Shown here in pieces: positions 39,667 to 48,964 of a DNA stretch of 64,000 nt. This stretch comes from a bacterium BMS3Abin14 (lineage in GTDB: Bacteria > BMS3Abin14). The position numbers and the translations under genes are program-made. Position 1 is the stretch's first letter; each line of letters begins with the position of its first letter. The stretch covers positions 24,948-88,947 of the forward strand of contig BDTG01000041.1 of the NCBI GenBank assembly GCA_002897695.1, written 5' to 3'. Under the pieces are notes generated by a model that had not been told where the DNA came from, made no database searches, and was given only the letters and a program-made list of their open reading frames with translations.

Positions 39667-40569
39667 CTACTTGCTCCCCTCTCCCGCGGTTTTCAGCATC
39701 TCCAGGACCAGGGATTGAAAATCGATACCCATTCCCTGAGCCGATTTGGGGAGGAGGCTTGTGGGTGTCATTCCCGGGATGGTGTTCACCTCAAGGACCT
39801 TGAAATTTCCGTCCTGGCCTCTCAGGTCAACCCTGACCGCCCCGCTGCACCTTAACGCGTGAGAGGTCTCAAGGCCCGTGCTGCGAACAAGCTCCGTCAT
39901 TTCCGGGTCAAGGGGCGCCGGCACCCTGTACTCATCAGCGCCGGTAACATATTTTGTCTCATAGTCATAAAACCCGTTCGCCGTGACGATCTGGACCACT
40001 GCCAGCGGCTTCCCGTTAAGGATACCGACGGTATATTCCTCCCCGGGCACGAAGGACTCGATCAGCACATACGGATCATGCCGGGCGGCATCCCTGATCG
40101 CCTTCTTGAGAGTTCCCTTTTCCCGGACGATGGAGATGCCGATGGTAGAACCCTCACGGCTTGGTTTCACCACGACAGGAAAAGGCATGTTGATCTCATG
40201 ATCATAATCCCCAGGCCCCATGGAAACGTACGGGGCAGTGGGGATTCCGCAGGCATCGAGTATCCTCTTGGTCTGGATCTTGTCCATGGCGAGCGCTGAA
40301 GCGAGGACCCCGCTGCCCGTGTAGGGTATATCCATGAGTTCCAGAGCCCCCTGGATTGTCCCGTCCTCACCGCCTCTTCCGTGGAGAGCGATAAAGGCCA
40401 CATCGACCTTTTTCCTTAACATCTCCGAACGCCAATCCCCGGCGGTATCAACTGTAACCGCATCGACATCTCTTTCCAGAAGGGCCGAACAGATGGAGTT
40501 TCCGGTGACAAGAGAAACATCCCTCTCGGCGGATCGCCCCCCCATCAGAACCCCCACTTCAGTAGACAA
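39667..40569 (-). CDS. ddl: D-alanine-D-alanine ligase
   Basis: Makes the D-Ala-D-Ala dipeptide for the peptidoglycan stem, 300 residues, ATP-grasp fold. Visible blocks: LMGGRSAERDVSLVTG at the N-terminus, ALHGRGGEDGTIQGALELM, VVKPSREGSTIGISIV, and FKVLEVNTIPGMTPTSLLPK near the end. The TTG start has GGAGGAGGTG upstream. Overlaps murB by 11 bp. Confidence 0.96.
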   Translation of the reverse strand: MSTEVGVLMGGRSAERDVSLVTGNSICSALLERDVDAVTVDTAGDWRSEMLRKKVDVAFIALHGRGGEDGTIQGALELMDIPYTGSGVLASALAMDKIQTKRILDACGIPTAPYVSMGPGDYDHEINMPFPVVVKPSREGSTIGISIVREKGTLKKAIRDAARHDPYVLIESFVPGEEYTVGILNGKPLAVVQIVTANGFYDYETKYVTGADEYRVPAPLDPEMTELVRSTGLETSHALRCSGAVRVDLRGQDGNFKVLEVNTIPGMTPTSLLPKSAQGMGIDFQSLVLEMLKTAGEGSK

Positions 40570-41458
40570 TCTTCACCTCCTCCTTCAGGCCAACCTCAAA
40601 CTTCTCCAGGACAGCGGCCTTCACCATCCCGGCAAGCGCCTCAAAATCACCCGCCGTAGCACCGCCAATGTTGACGAGGAAGTTGGCGTGGACATCCGAG
40701 ACCTGTGCGCCCCCGACTGTCAGGCCTTTCAGGCCTGCCGCCTCTATGAGCCTTCCCGCGTTGTCTCCCTCAGGGTTCACGAACCAGCAGCCTGCGCTTG
40801 GAAGCCCCAGCGGTTGGCCGGCCTTTTTCCGTGCCAGCATCTCCCCGATTCTTCTGTCCACAGCCTCGGGGCTGTCCAGGGAAAACCCGATCCTTACCCT
40901 GGTTATGACGGCGTCTGCAGGGAGCGCCAACCGCCGGTACCTGAAGTCCAGGTCCTTTCTCTCAATCCAGGAGGTTATGCCCTCGGCCACGACCTGGATC
41001 GCCATTACAGGTCCCGCCATTTCCCCGCCGCCTGCCCCGGCGTTCATCCTCACCGCCCCCCCGATGGTTCCCGGGATTCCGGCTGCGAATTCAAACCCCG
41101 TCAGCCCCATTCGGGCGGTTTTCGCTACTATCCCGGCTGTCCCGGCGGCTGCGCCGGCCTCCATGGTCGTTTCGTTAATTTCCTCCACATCGGCAAATCC
41201 TCTGCCCAATCGGATCACGCATCCACCAAAGCCCGACTCCGGAAAAAAAACGTTGGTGCCGCTGCCCAGTATCATCCAGCTGATGTCCCTCCCCTCGAAA
41301 GCATCAAACAGGGTCCGGAGATCCTGAAGGGTCTCAGGTATGGCCACAAGATCGGCCTTTCCACCTACTTTCAGGGAACAGTAGCGAGACATTGGTTCTT
41401 CGCTGTGGACGGGCCCGGAAAAACCCTCCGCCCGCAATAGTTCCGCCAGGTTTTTCAC
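40559..41458 (-). CDS. murB: UDP-N-acetylenolpyruvoylglucosamine reductase
   Basis: FAD-dependent reductase giving UDP-MurNAc, 299 residues. FAD motifs ILGSGTNVFFPESGFGG and GFEFAAGIPGTIGGAVRMNA are clear. The proton-donor loop reads PSAGCWFVNPEG, with Cys in place of the Ser of the E. coli enzyme (a known variant) and Val instead of the common Lys/Arg. The compact form fits type II MurB. Starts with ATGA overlap on murC. Confidence 0.96.
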   Translation of the reverse strand: MKNLAELLRAEGFSGPVHSEEPMSRYCSLKVGGKADLVAIPETLQDLRTLFDAFEGRDISWMILGSGTNVFFPESGFGGCVIRLGRGFADVEEINETTMEAGAAAGTAGIVAKTARMGLTGFEFAAGIPGTIGGAVRMNAGAGGGEMAGPVMAIQVVAEGITSWIERKDLDFRYRRLALPADAVITRVRIGFSLDSPEAVDRRIGEMLARKKAGQPLGLPSAGCWFVNPEGDNAGRLIEAAGLKGLTVGGAQVSDVHANFLVNIGGATAGDFEALAGMVKAAVLEKFEVGLKEEVKIVY

Positions 41459-42837
41459 TCCTGGTCCTCCAGCCTGCTGAGCACCTCTTCCCCGGCCCGC
41501 CAGACATCACCGGCGCCCAGGGTAAGGAGAAGCTCCCCTTTCCGGATCTCCTCGAGAACGCGGTCAACGGCCTCCGCCCTGGTTCCGACATATTTAACGT
41601 AGCGGTGACCATGCCCGACCATCATTGCTGCTACTTTTTCACCGGTAAGCCCCTCTATGACGGTCTCCCCGGCGGCATAAATGTCGCAAACCAGAACCCT
41701 GTCGGCGTTATGAAACGCCGTCCCGAAATCCCCCAGAAGATCCTGCGTCCTGGAATACCTGTGCGGCTGGAAGAGAACCACGATGGGGCCCTCCCATCCC
41801 TCGCGAGCCGCCTTCAATGTGGCCTTGATCTCGGTGGGATGGTGGCCGTAATCGTCGTAGACGGCGATGCCGGCTGCCATCCCCTTGAACTGGAACCGTC
41901 GCTGAACACCCGTAAAGGAGCCCAGCGCCCGGGAAATCGTATGGAAAGGAATATCCAGCTCAAGCCCCACCGCGATTGCCGCCAGGGAGTTGTAGACATT
42001 GTGCGCTCCCGGCACACGGAGGGTAACGGCGCCAAGGGGCGCCCCATCCAGTTCGGCGGAAAATGATGATTCGAAACCCGAATGGACCACGTCCCTGGCC
42101 ATCACGTTCGCCTGGGTGGTCAGACCGTACGTCAGATACGGCCTGTCTATCCCCAGAAGGAGGCCGGCCACTTCAGGATCGTCCAGGCACAGGATTGCCC
42201 TGCCGTAAAAGGGAACCTTGAGCAGGAATTGCCGGAAAGCATCCCTCAGATCATCCATGGTCCCATAGTGATCCATGTGCTCCCTGTCGATATTGGTCAC
42301 AACCGCGATAGTCGGTGTCAATTGGAGAAAGGAGCCGTCGGACTCGTCAGCCTCTGCTACGAGATAGTCCCCTGTCCCGAGCAGGGCATTTATCCCGAGA
42401 CTGTTGAGCTTCCCGCCTATGACAACAGTGGGATCGAGATTCGCTTCCGCCATTACCGCAGCCACCATGGATGTTGTTGAAGTCTTCCCGTGAGAGCCGG
42501 CTACGGCGATTCCGTATTTCATGCGCATGAGTTCATTCAGCATGGCTGCCCTTGCCACGACGGGGATGCCTGCCTCCCTGGCAGCTACCACTTCCGGGTT
42601 ATCCTCGCGTATTGCCGAGGATATGATCACCACGTCAGGGGTCCCGATATTTTCGGCGCTGTGCCCTTTCAGGACCCTGGCGCCAAGTTCCGTAAGCCTT
42701 TCCGTTGTTTCGCCGGCAGCCAGATCTGATCCCGAGACCACGTATCCGAGGTTAAGCAGCACCTCGGCGATTCCCGACATACCGATACCGCCGATCCCTA
42801 CGAAGTGAAGATTTCGTGTCTTGCGAAGCTTGACCAA
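41455..42837 (-). CDS. murC: UDP-N-acetylmuramate-L-alanine ligase
   Basis: Adds L-Ala to UDP-MurNAc, 460 residues. N-terminal Rossmann motif HFVGIGGIGMSGIAEVLLNL, ATP loop GSHGKTSTTSMVAAV, central EADESDGSFLQL, and YDDYGHHPTEIKATL are all diagnostic. TTG start at 42837 with AGGAGAG about 9 nt upstream; 12 bp after murG. Confidence 0.97.
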   Translation of the reverse strand: MVKLRKTRNLHFVGIGGIGMSGIAEVLLNLGYVVSGSDLAAGETTERLTELGARVLKGHSAENIGTPDVVIISSAIREDNPEVVAAREAGIPVVARAAMLNELMRMKYGIAVAGSHGKTSTTSMVAAVMAEANLDPTVVIGGKLNSLGINALLGTGDYLVAEADESDGSFLQLTPTIAVVTNIDREHMDHYGTMDDLRDAFRQFLLKVPFYGRAILCLDDPEVAGLLLGIDRPYLTYGLTTQANVMARDVVHSGFESSFSAELDGAPLGAVTLRVPGAHNVYNSLAAIAVGLELDIPFHTISRALGSFTGVQRRFQFKGMAAGIAVYDDYGHHPTEIKATLKAAREGWEGPIVVLFQPHRYSRTQDLLGDFGTAFHNADRVLVCDIYAAGETVIEGLTGEKVAAMMVGHGHRYVKYVGTRAEAVDRVLEEIRKGELLLTLGAGDVWRAGEEVLSRLEDQE

Positions 42838-42849
42838 ACCACTGCTCTC

Positions 42850-43965
42850 CTATTGTCCTGCTGCTTGATTCCCCTGTCTTAAACCCGCCAAACGGTGCAT
42901 CTCCTCGCCGGCGATTCTGTGCGCCGCGTCCGATGTGCCCGCCCTTCTGCAGGCGGCCGCCATCTTTTCAAGGAGAGGCGGCGAATTTAGCAGGTGTTTA
43001 ATCTCGCCCTGCAGCAAGGCCGGGTTTGCCTCGGCGGCCTCTATGGTTACCGCTCCTCCGAATTCCTCAAGCCACCTGCTGTTCGCCCGCTGGTGCTGCT
43101 CCGCAGCATGAGGATAGGGGATGAGAATTGCCGGAAGTCCGGCGGCGGCAAGTTCGGACACCGCCATGGCCCCGGCTCGCGACAGGCACAGATCAGCCCT
43201 GGCATAGTAATCCCCCATGTCCTGAATGAAGGGAATTACCTCCACCTCGACCCCTTCCATCTCATAATGGTCCTTCACCCTCTTTCCGTGGATCGTTCCG
43301 GTTTGATGTATCACCTCCATGGAGCTGTTGCCCCTCAGCAAGTCCGGAACCGCTTCCATGGCGAGGTCGTTGAGCTGCGCCGCTCCCTGGCTGCCTCCCA
43401 GGATCAGCAGACAGGTTCTCCGTTCTCCGGCAGCAGCTTTGCCGGTTTCACCTGACACAAGGGCCTGGCGCCGAATGGGGTTGCCCGTGATGACCGTCTT
43501 TCCCATGGGAAACAACGGCTTTATCGTCGGAAATCCCAGGTAGATCCTCTGGGCGAAGCGCGAAAGAAAAAGGTTTGCCCTTCCCGGAATTACGTTCTGC
43601 TCCAGGATGCACCTGGGCACTCCCCTGAGTGAAGCGGCGATCACCCCCGGGACCGAGGCATATCCTCCCACTCCCACCACGAGGTCGGGGGATAATCGGC
43701 CGAGTAACCGGTACGCTTTCAGGACAGCTCTCATCAATCCCACCGACCTTGCAAATCCTCTCATTGCCCCCATATTCATGATGCCCGCGATGGGAAGCGT
43801 TACCAGTTCATATCCCAACCGCGGGATCACCTTCGTCTCCAGCCCCCTGTCGGCTCCCATAAATACGATTTCCGTCCCGCTCTCAATCTCACGAAAGGCA
43901 TCCGCGAGGGCTACACCCGGAAAGAGATGTCCGCCCGTCCCGCCACCCGCGACAATCACTTTCAT
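42850..43965 (-). CDS. murG: Undecaprenyl-PP-MurNAc-pentapeptide GlcNAc transferase
   Basis: Glycosyltransferase that converts lipid I to lipid II on the inner face of the membrane, 371 residues. N-terminal AGGGTGGHLFPGVALADAF, the CILEQNVIPGRANLFLSRFA acceptor region, GGSQGAAQLNDLAM, and the donor loop RAGAMAVSELAAAGLPAILI are present. ATGA overlap with ftsW. Confidence 0.97.
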   Translation of the reverse strand: MKVIVAGGGTGGHLFPGVALADAFREIESGTEIVFMGADRGLETKVIPRLGYELVTLPIAGIMNMGAMRGFARSVGLMRAVLKAYRLLGRLSPDLVVGVGGYASVPGVIAASLRGVPRCILEQNVIPGRANLFLSRFAQRIYLGFPTIKPLFPMGKTVITGNPIRRQALVSGETGKAAAGERRTCLLILGGSQGAAQLNDLAMEAVPDLLRGNSSMEVIHQTGTIHGKRVKDHYEMEGVEVEVIPFIQDMGDYYARADLCLSRAGAMAVSELAAAGLPAILIPYPHAAEQHQRANSRWLEEFGGAVTIEAAEANPALLQGEIKHLLNSPPLLEKMAAACRRAGTSDAAHRIAGEEMHRLAGLRQGNQAAGQ

Positions 43966-45056
43966 GCCGCGCTTTCCGTGGAGGCCACATTGAGCACGAC
44001 TCCAATGGCAATGGCGGAAGCCAGGAGGGAAGATCCGCCATAGCTCATGAATGGAAGCGGCAATCCCTTCGTGGGCAGGAGCCCGACCACGACCATGCAG
44101 TTGATAAGCGCCTGCAAACCGATCATCAGCGTCATGCCGGCAGCGAGAAGTGAACCGAAGTTGTCGGGGGCATTCCGGGCTATCTTCATCCCTCTGGCCA
44201 CCAGCACCGCGAACAGGGCAAGAACGATAGCCACACCCACGAACCCCAGTTCCTCTCCCACAACGGCCAGGATAAAATCAGTATGTGATTCCGGCAGGAA
44301 AAGGAGTTTGCTTTTTCCACCCCCAAGGCCGGTTCCCAGGACTCCCCCATCCCCGAAAGCAAGGAAGGACTGGACCAGTTGAAAACCGGAACCTTCATAT
44401 TCCTTCCATGGGTTGAGAAACGCCTGGATCCTCTGGATTCTGAAACCCTTGTCCATAACCAGGAAAACGACTACGGGGATAGAGGCACAACCGAGCCCAA
44501 CAAGTCTTCCAAAGGGGACCCCTCCCACAAAAAGGATGGCGAATCCCAGTATCCCCAGGAAGATGGCAGTGCCCAGGTCCGGCTCGAGCACAACGAGCCC
44601 CAGAATGAGGGCGAGGATGAGGATAGGCTTCATCAGTATTGTCCCATCCCTACGCACATCATCCCCGCGTCCCCCAAGATATCTTGCCAGGTAGATGACA
44701 ACGACCAATTTCGCGAACTCGGCGATCTGAATGGAGAAGGGGCCAAGTTTGAGCCACCGCGTAGCGTTATTTGCGGTGTGGCCAAGGGGGCTCAGAACCA
44801 CCCCCAGGAGCCCCACGGTGAGTATAAGGAGAGGAGCAGCGCCCGTGATCCAAATCTTATAAGGTATCAACGAGACGATGACCATGGTCAGCAGCGCCAT
44901 GATGCTGAAGAAAAGCTGCCTCTTGAAGAAAAATGCACTATCCCCCATGTCTCTGCCCGCCCTGACTGCACTGGCGCTGTACACCATGACCGTACCGAGG
45001 ATCATCAGGGCAAGGACCGCTATTACGATGACCGGATCAATTCTGAAACTTTTCAT
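43962..45056 (-). CDS. ftsW: SEDS-family lipid II polymerase FtsW
   Basis: A 364-residue ten-helix membrane protein; septal glycosyltransferase that works with FtsI. The signature near the C-terminus is GLLPTKGLPLPFMSYGGSSL. Other SEDS blocks are EFAKLVVVIYLARYL with the downstream VVLEPDLGTAIFLGILG, and VVGEELGFVGVAIVLALF. GGAGC precedes ATG. ATGA overlap with murD. Confidence 0.96.
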   Translation of the reverse strand: MKSFRIDPVIVIAVLALMILGTVMVYSASAVRAGRDMGDSAFFFKRQLFFSIMALLTMVIVSLIPYKIWITGAAPLLILTVGLLGVVLSPLGHTANNATRWLKLGPFSIQIAEFAKLVVVIYLARYLGGRGDDVRRDGTILMKPILILALILGLVVLEPDLGTAIFLGILGFAILFVGGVPFGRLVGLGCASIPVVVFLVMDKGFRIQRIQAFLNPWKEYEGSGFQLVQSFLAFGDGGVLGTGLGGGKSKLLFLPESHTDFILAVVGEELGFVGVAIVLALFAVLVARGMKIARNAPDNFGSLLAAGMTLMIGLQALINCMVVVGLLPTKGLPLPFMSYGGSSLLASAIAIGVVLNVASTESAA

Positions 45057-46462
45057 TCTGCTCCACCGATGTACCGCCCAACCAGCTTTTTGAATATCTT
45101 GCCGCGCTCTTCAAAACTGTTGAACATATCAAAGCTGGAAGAAGCCGGAGAAAAAAGGATCTCATTACCGGGCCTGGCCCAGTCAATGGCCTCTTTTACC
45201 GCCTCGTTGAGGTTCCCGGCCATGAAAATTGGGGCCGTATCCTCAAGAGCATCCCTCATCCTTTCACCCGATTCACCGATAAGGATCAATCGGCTGACTT
45301 TCCGCGAGATCGGCCCCCTCAGGGGGTCGAAAGAAGTGCCCTTGTCCTTCCCACCCATGATCAGAATGACGTCGGAATGCAGCCCTTCCAGAGATCGCAT
45401 CGTAGCCCCGACATTGGTCCCTTTTGAATCGTTGTAAATGGGGACCCCCCGGAAAAAGGCAACAGGCTCCATCCTGTGCTCCAGACCGGGGAAAGTTTCC
45501 ATGGCACGGGCCATGCTGGAAGGCTGAATACCCATTTTCCACCCGGCCGCCACCGCCGCAAGGCAGTTCTCCAGATTGTGCTTTCCGACAAGACGAATTT
45601 CGCCGGAATGGATGACCCTTATCTCTTTTTCTCCGTCCCGAATGACGATCCAGCCAGAAGTAAAAACAACACCCTGCTTCAGGTTTTTCTTCCTGCTGAA
45701 GGGAAACAGGCGTGGACGAATGTTCTGGGCCATCCGCATGACAGCCGGATCATCGGCATTGACCACTGCCCAGTCCTCCTCTTCCATGTTCCTGAAGATG
45801 TTGGCCTTGGCCTCAATATAGTCTCCCTCACCGGCGTAGCGATCGAGGTGATCAGGGGAGATGTTGAGAAGAACACCGACTGCAGGATGGAACCTCTCTA
45901 CCGTTTCAAGCTGAAAGCTCGAAACCTCCACGATAAACCAGGAGATACCTCCTTCCCTGAGGATCATCTCCGTAACGGGTGTCCCAAGGTTTCCGCCCAC
46001 CGCGGAAGGGATCTTTCCAACCCTGGCAAACTCACCGAGGAGGGTGGTTGTCGTTGATTTGCCGTTGGTACCCGTAATTGCCACCCATGGCGACCTGGAC
46101 AGCCTGTAGGCCAACTCCATCTCCCCTATTACCGTCGCGCCGCATTTAACGGCACGCCGCACAAACTCCGAATCCATCGGTACTCCCGGGCTCAGGACAA
46201 CAAGCCCGTGCCCTTCCGCAAGATCCAATGGATGTCCTCCCCACCGTATATCTATTCCCGGGTGAAGTTTTCCGGGCATGTCGGTAAAATCCTCTCTGTC
46301 CATCAATTCGCTGACCACTACCCGGCAGCCCACGTCTGCCAGCAACTCGGCTGCCGAACGACCGGAACGCCCGAAACCCACCACGAGAACAGGCTTATCC
46401 CCCTCAAGGAACTTTCCAATGGGGTCCTCTGGATCCCTTAATTTTGCCCTCGTTTTTCGCAT
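45053..46462 (-). CDS. murD: UDP-MurNAc-L-Ala:D-Glu ligase
   Basis: Adds D-Glu to the stem, 469 residues. N-terminal VLVVGFGRSGRSAAELLADV, ATP loop ITGTNGKSTTTTLLGEF, EVSSFQLETVERFHP, and NDSKGTNVGATMRSLEGL followed by IMGGKDKGTSF identify it. The start is 5 bp after the mraY stop with a weak ribosome site. A basic N-terminal extension of about 20 residues precedes the fold. Confidence 0.96.
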   Translation of the reverse strand: MRKTRAKLRDPEDPIGKFLEGDKPVLVVGFGRSGRSAAELLADVGCRVVVSELMDREDFTDMPGKLHPGIDIRWGGHPLDLAEGHGLVVLSPGVPMDSEFVRRAVKCGATVIGEMELAYRLSRSPWVAITGTNGKSTTTTLLGEFARVGKIPSAVGGNLGTPVTEMILREGGISWFIVEVSSFQLETVERFHPAVGVLLNISPDHLDRYAGEGDYIEAKANIFRNMEEEDWAVVNADDPAVMRMAQNIRPRLFPFSRKKNLKQGVVFTSGWIVIRDGEKEIRVIHSGEIRLVGKHNLENCLAAVAAGWKMGIQPSSMARAMETFPGLEHRMEPVAFFRGVPIYNDSKGTNVGATMRSLEGLHSDVILIMGGKDKGTSFDPLRGPISRKVSRLILIGESGERMRDALEDTAPIFMAGNLNEAVKEAIDWARPGNEILFSPASSSFDMFNSFEERGKIFKKLVGRYIGGAE

Positions 46463-46467
46463 CCGGC

Positions 46468-47559
46468 CTACCTGATCTTCAGGGTGCTGAGTGCGACCAG
46501 CACCAGGATTATTGAAATGATCCAGAACCTGACGATGATCTTTGGCTCAGGCCAGCCTTTTTTCTCGAAATGGTGATGCAGAGGCGCCATCAGGAATACC
46601 CTTTTCCCGAAGAGGCGGAAGGAGACAACCTGGATAATTACGCTCAGGGCCTCCACGACGAAAAGGCCGCCTGCCAGGATCAGAAGAAGTTCCTGCTTGG
46701 AAATTACCGCCAGCAGGCCGAGCGCCCCCCCAAGGGAGAGGGATCCGATATCCCCCATGAATATCTGTGCCGGATAGGTGTTGAACCACAGGAACCCGAG
46801 GCTCGCCCCTACCATGGCGCCACAGAAGATTGTCAGCTCTCCGGCTTCGGGGACGAAAACAATCTGAAGGTATTGAGCGAATTTTGAGTGGCCGGAAAGA
46901 TAGATGAACAGGGCGAAGGCCGCGGAGGCGAAGAGGATCGGTCCGATGGCCAGGCCGTCAAGGCCATCCGTAAGGTTGACAGCGTTGGAGGAGCCGATTA
47001 TGACCAGCATGACGAAGGGAATATAGGTCCACGACATGTAGATGAGGGCCTCTTTAAAGAATGGAACCTGAAGGTACGGGCCCCACTGGCCGGAAGGATA
47101 CAGGTACAGGTAGACCGCGGCCGACAGGCCGATGATGACCTGCGCTCCGAACTTCGTCCTGATGGTCAGTCCCTTCCCCCTGACGCCGTATAGTTTCATC
47201 ATGTCGTCAACCAGGCCAAGAATGCCGAAGCTGGAAAAGATGATCAGCACGACCCACACCATCCGATTCCCCAGGTCAGCCCAAAGGAGAGTTGAGATCA
47301 CGATTGCCAGAAAAATCAGCAACCCTCCCATGGTCGGGACCCCGGCCTTGAGGAGGTGCCCCTCCGGCAGGTATTCTCTGACGTAGTTGCCGGGCTGTGC
47401 CGTTTTTAACCTGCCGATAATCCACGGCCCGAGGATGAAACTGATTATCAGGGCGGTAAGGATGGCAAGGGCAGTCCGGAAAGTAATGTACCTGAAGACA
47501 TTAAATCCCGTATGAACGGTCCTCATGGACATGAAAAGTTTGAAGAGCAACTCAGTCAC
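46468..47559 (-). CDS. mraY: Phospho-MurNAc-pentapeptide transferase
   Basis: Makes lipid I from UDP-MurNAc-pentapeptide and undecaprenyl phosphate, 363 residues, ten membrane helices. Motifs: FNVFRYITFRTALA, AGVPTMGGLLI, LGLVDDMMKL, SNAVNLTDGLDGLAIGP and APLHHHFEKKGWPEPKIIVR. GTG start overlapping murF by 8 bp. Confidence 0.98.
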   Translation of the reverse strand: MTELLFKLFMSMRTVHTGFNVFRYITFRTALAILTALIISFILGPWIIGRLKTAQPGNYVREYLPEGHLLKAGVPTMGGLLIFLAIVISTLLWADLGNRMVWVVLIIFSSFGILGLVDDMMKLYGVRGKGLTIRTKFGAQVIIGLSAAVYLYLYPSGQWGPYLQVPFFKEALIYMSWTYIPFVMLVIIGSSNAVNLTDGLDGLAIGPILFASAAFALFIYLSGHSKFAQYLQIVFVPEAGELTIFCGAMVGASLGFLWFNTYPAQIFMGDIGSLSLGGALGLLAVISKQELLLILAGGLFVVEALSVIIQVVSFRLFGKRVFLMAPLHHHFEKKGWPEPKIIVRFWIISIILVLVALSTLKIR

Positions 47560-48964
47560 CCCCCTCGGCAGGAACTGGGGCCGGGTTCAGAAATTTTTCC
47601 ATAACTCTTTCAATCCTGGCGGCCCGGGACGCCTTGAAGAGCACCCACACCCCCGGCGTCAGGAGCCCGGCAAGCGCATCAACTGCGGCGGCGTCCCCTG
47701 AGCATTTAAAGATATTTTTTCTCGGCATCCCCGATTCAGTTGCGCCTTTACAGATCAATTCAGCCGCCGGGCCTACCGCCACCAGATAGTCGACTTCAAG
47801 CTCTCCCACTCGTCGGCCCACGAGAACGTGCCCCTGTTCGAAGTACTCCCCCAATTCCTTCATCTCGCCGAGCACGGCGACGGTGACACCCTCGCTTCTC
47901 AATGCCGCGAGATTCTCAAGGGATGTCCCTACGGACAGGGGGTTGGCATTGTAGGAATCGTCTATGAAGTTGATCCCCGGTCGGGGGTTGAGGATCCCGC
48001 CTCTTCCGTTCTGGGGTTGCCAGGAATCAAGACCACTCGTCATGTCTTCGAGGGATATACCCAGAGGCAGTGTTACGGCGGCGGCGGCCAGGGCATTCTC
48101 CACAAAATGCCTGCCGAAGCCCCTGATGTGCACGCGCGCCCTTCCCAGGGGGGTCTCCATTAAAAAACTGGTCATGATCCCCAATGAGATCTCCGATGCC
48201 GTCACCTCGCCGGTATCCAGCCCATAGGTGACGACTCTGCAGTTCGCCCGATCACGCAATTCCTCATACCATTGGCTGTCCCCGTTCAGGGCGCACCACC
48301 CGCTGGAAGGCAATGCATCGAGAACTGCGGCCTTCTCGCGCACAAGGGACATGGGATCCCCAAACCCCTCCAGGTGGGCCCAGCCAAGCCTGGTAATGAC
48401 CGCCGCCTCCGGCTGAAGGATGGACGTCAGCATGGCGATCTCCCCGGGGGCATTGGAACCAAGCTCAAGGACCGCACACCGGTGATAATCGGCGAGCCCC
48501 AGGAGAGAAAAGGGAAGCCCGATATGGTTATTGAGATTACCTGCATTTTTCAGACATGGCCCCATGGTGGAAAGGATGCATGCCGTCATCTCCTTGATAG
48601 TTGTCTTTCCGACACTCCCCACAACCGCGAGAGCGGGGATGGGGTGGCGCTCTCTCCAGAACGAAGCCAGTGACTGCAGCGCCCGGATCGTATTTTTCAC
48701 AACGATGAGCGGTATGGGTGGTATCTTTGACGCCACCGGTGGGAGATCACCATCCACCACTGCGAGCGCTGCACCTGCTTTCCATGCATCCCGAAGGAAA
48801 TCATGGCCGTCATGAACTTCACCCCTGATCGCTAAAAACACCTGGCCGGAGGTAACAGTCCGGCTGTCGATGGATATACCCGTAAAAAGCTGATGTCCCG
48901 CGGCGCTGGTTATGAGAGTCCCTCCTGTACCGGCCAGAACGTCTTTCAGGCTGAACCGTATCAC
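47552..48964 (-). CDS. murF: UDP-MurNAc-tripeptide:D-Ala-D-Ala ligase
   Basis: Attaches D-Ala-D-Ala to the stem peptide, 470 residues. SIDSRTVTSGQVFLAIRGE and HDGHDFLRDA in the substrate domain, ATP loop GSVGKTTIKEMTACIL, NLNNHIGLPFSLLGL, and DDSYNANPLSVGTSLENLAA are characteristic. The GTG start overlaps the murE stop as GTGA. Confidence 0.97.
   Translation of the reverse strand: MIRFSLKDVLAGTGGTLITSAAGHQLFTGISIDSRTVTSGQVFLAIRGEVHDGHDFLRDAWKAGAALAVVDGDLPPVASKIPPIPLIVVKNTIRALQSLASFWRERHPIPALAVVGSVGKTTIKEMTACILSTMGPCLKNAGNLNNHIGLPFSLLGLADYHRCAVLELGSNAPGEIAMLTSILQPEAAVITRLGWAHLEGFGDPMSLVREKAAVLDALPSSGWCALNGDSQWYEELRDRANCRVVTYGLDTGEVTASEISLGIMTSFLMETPLGRARVHIRGFGRHFVENALAAAAVTLPLGISLEDMTSGLDSWQPQNGRGGILNPRPGINFIDDSYNANPLSVGTSLENLAALRSEGVTVAVLGEMKELGEYFEQGHVLVGRRVGELEVDYLVAVGPAAELICKGATESGMPRKNIFKCSGDAAAVDALAGLLTPGVWVLFKASRAARIERVMEKFLNPAPVPAEGGD

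Noticed and set aside
40334-41440. 368-codon open frame on the plus strand
   Set aside because: Antisense to ddl and murB. It is a by-product of GC-rich codon use; no domain is recognisable.
44379-45437. 352-codon open frame on the plus strand
   Set aside because: Antisense to ftsW and murD; composition biased and no motif.
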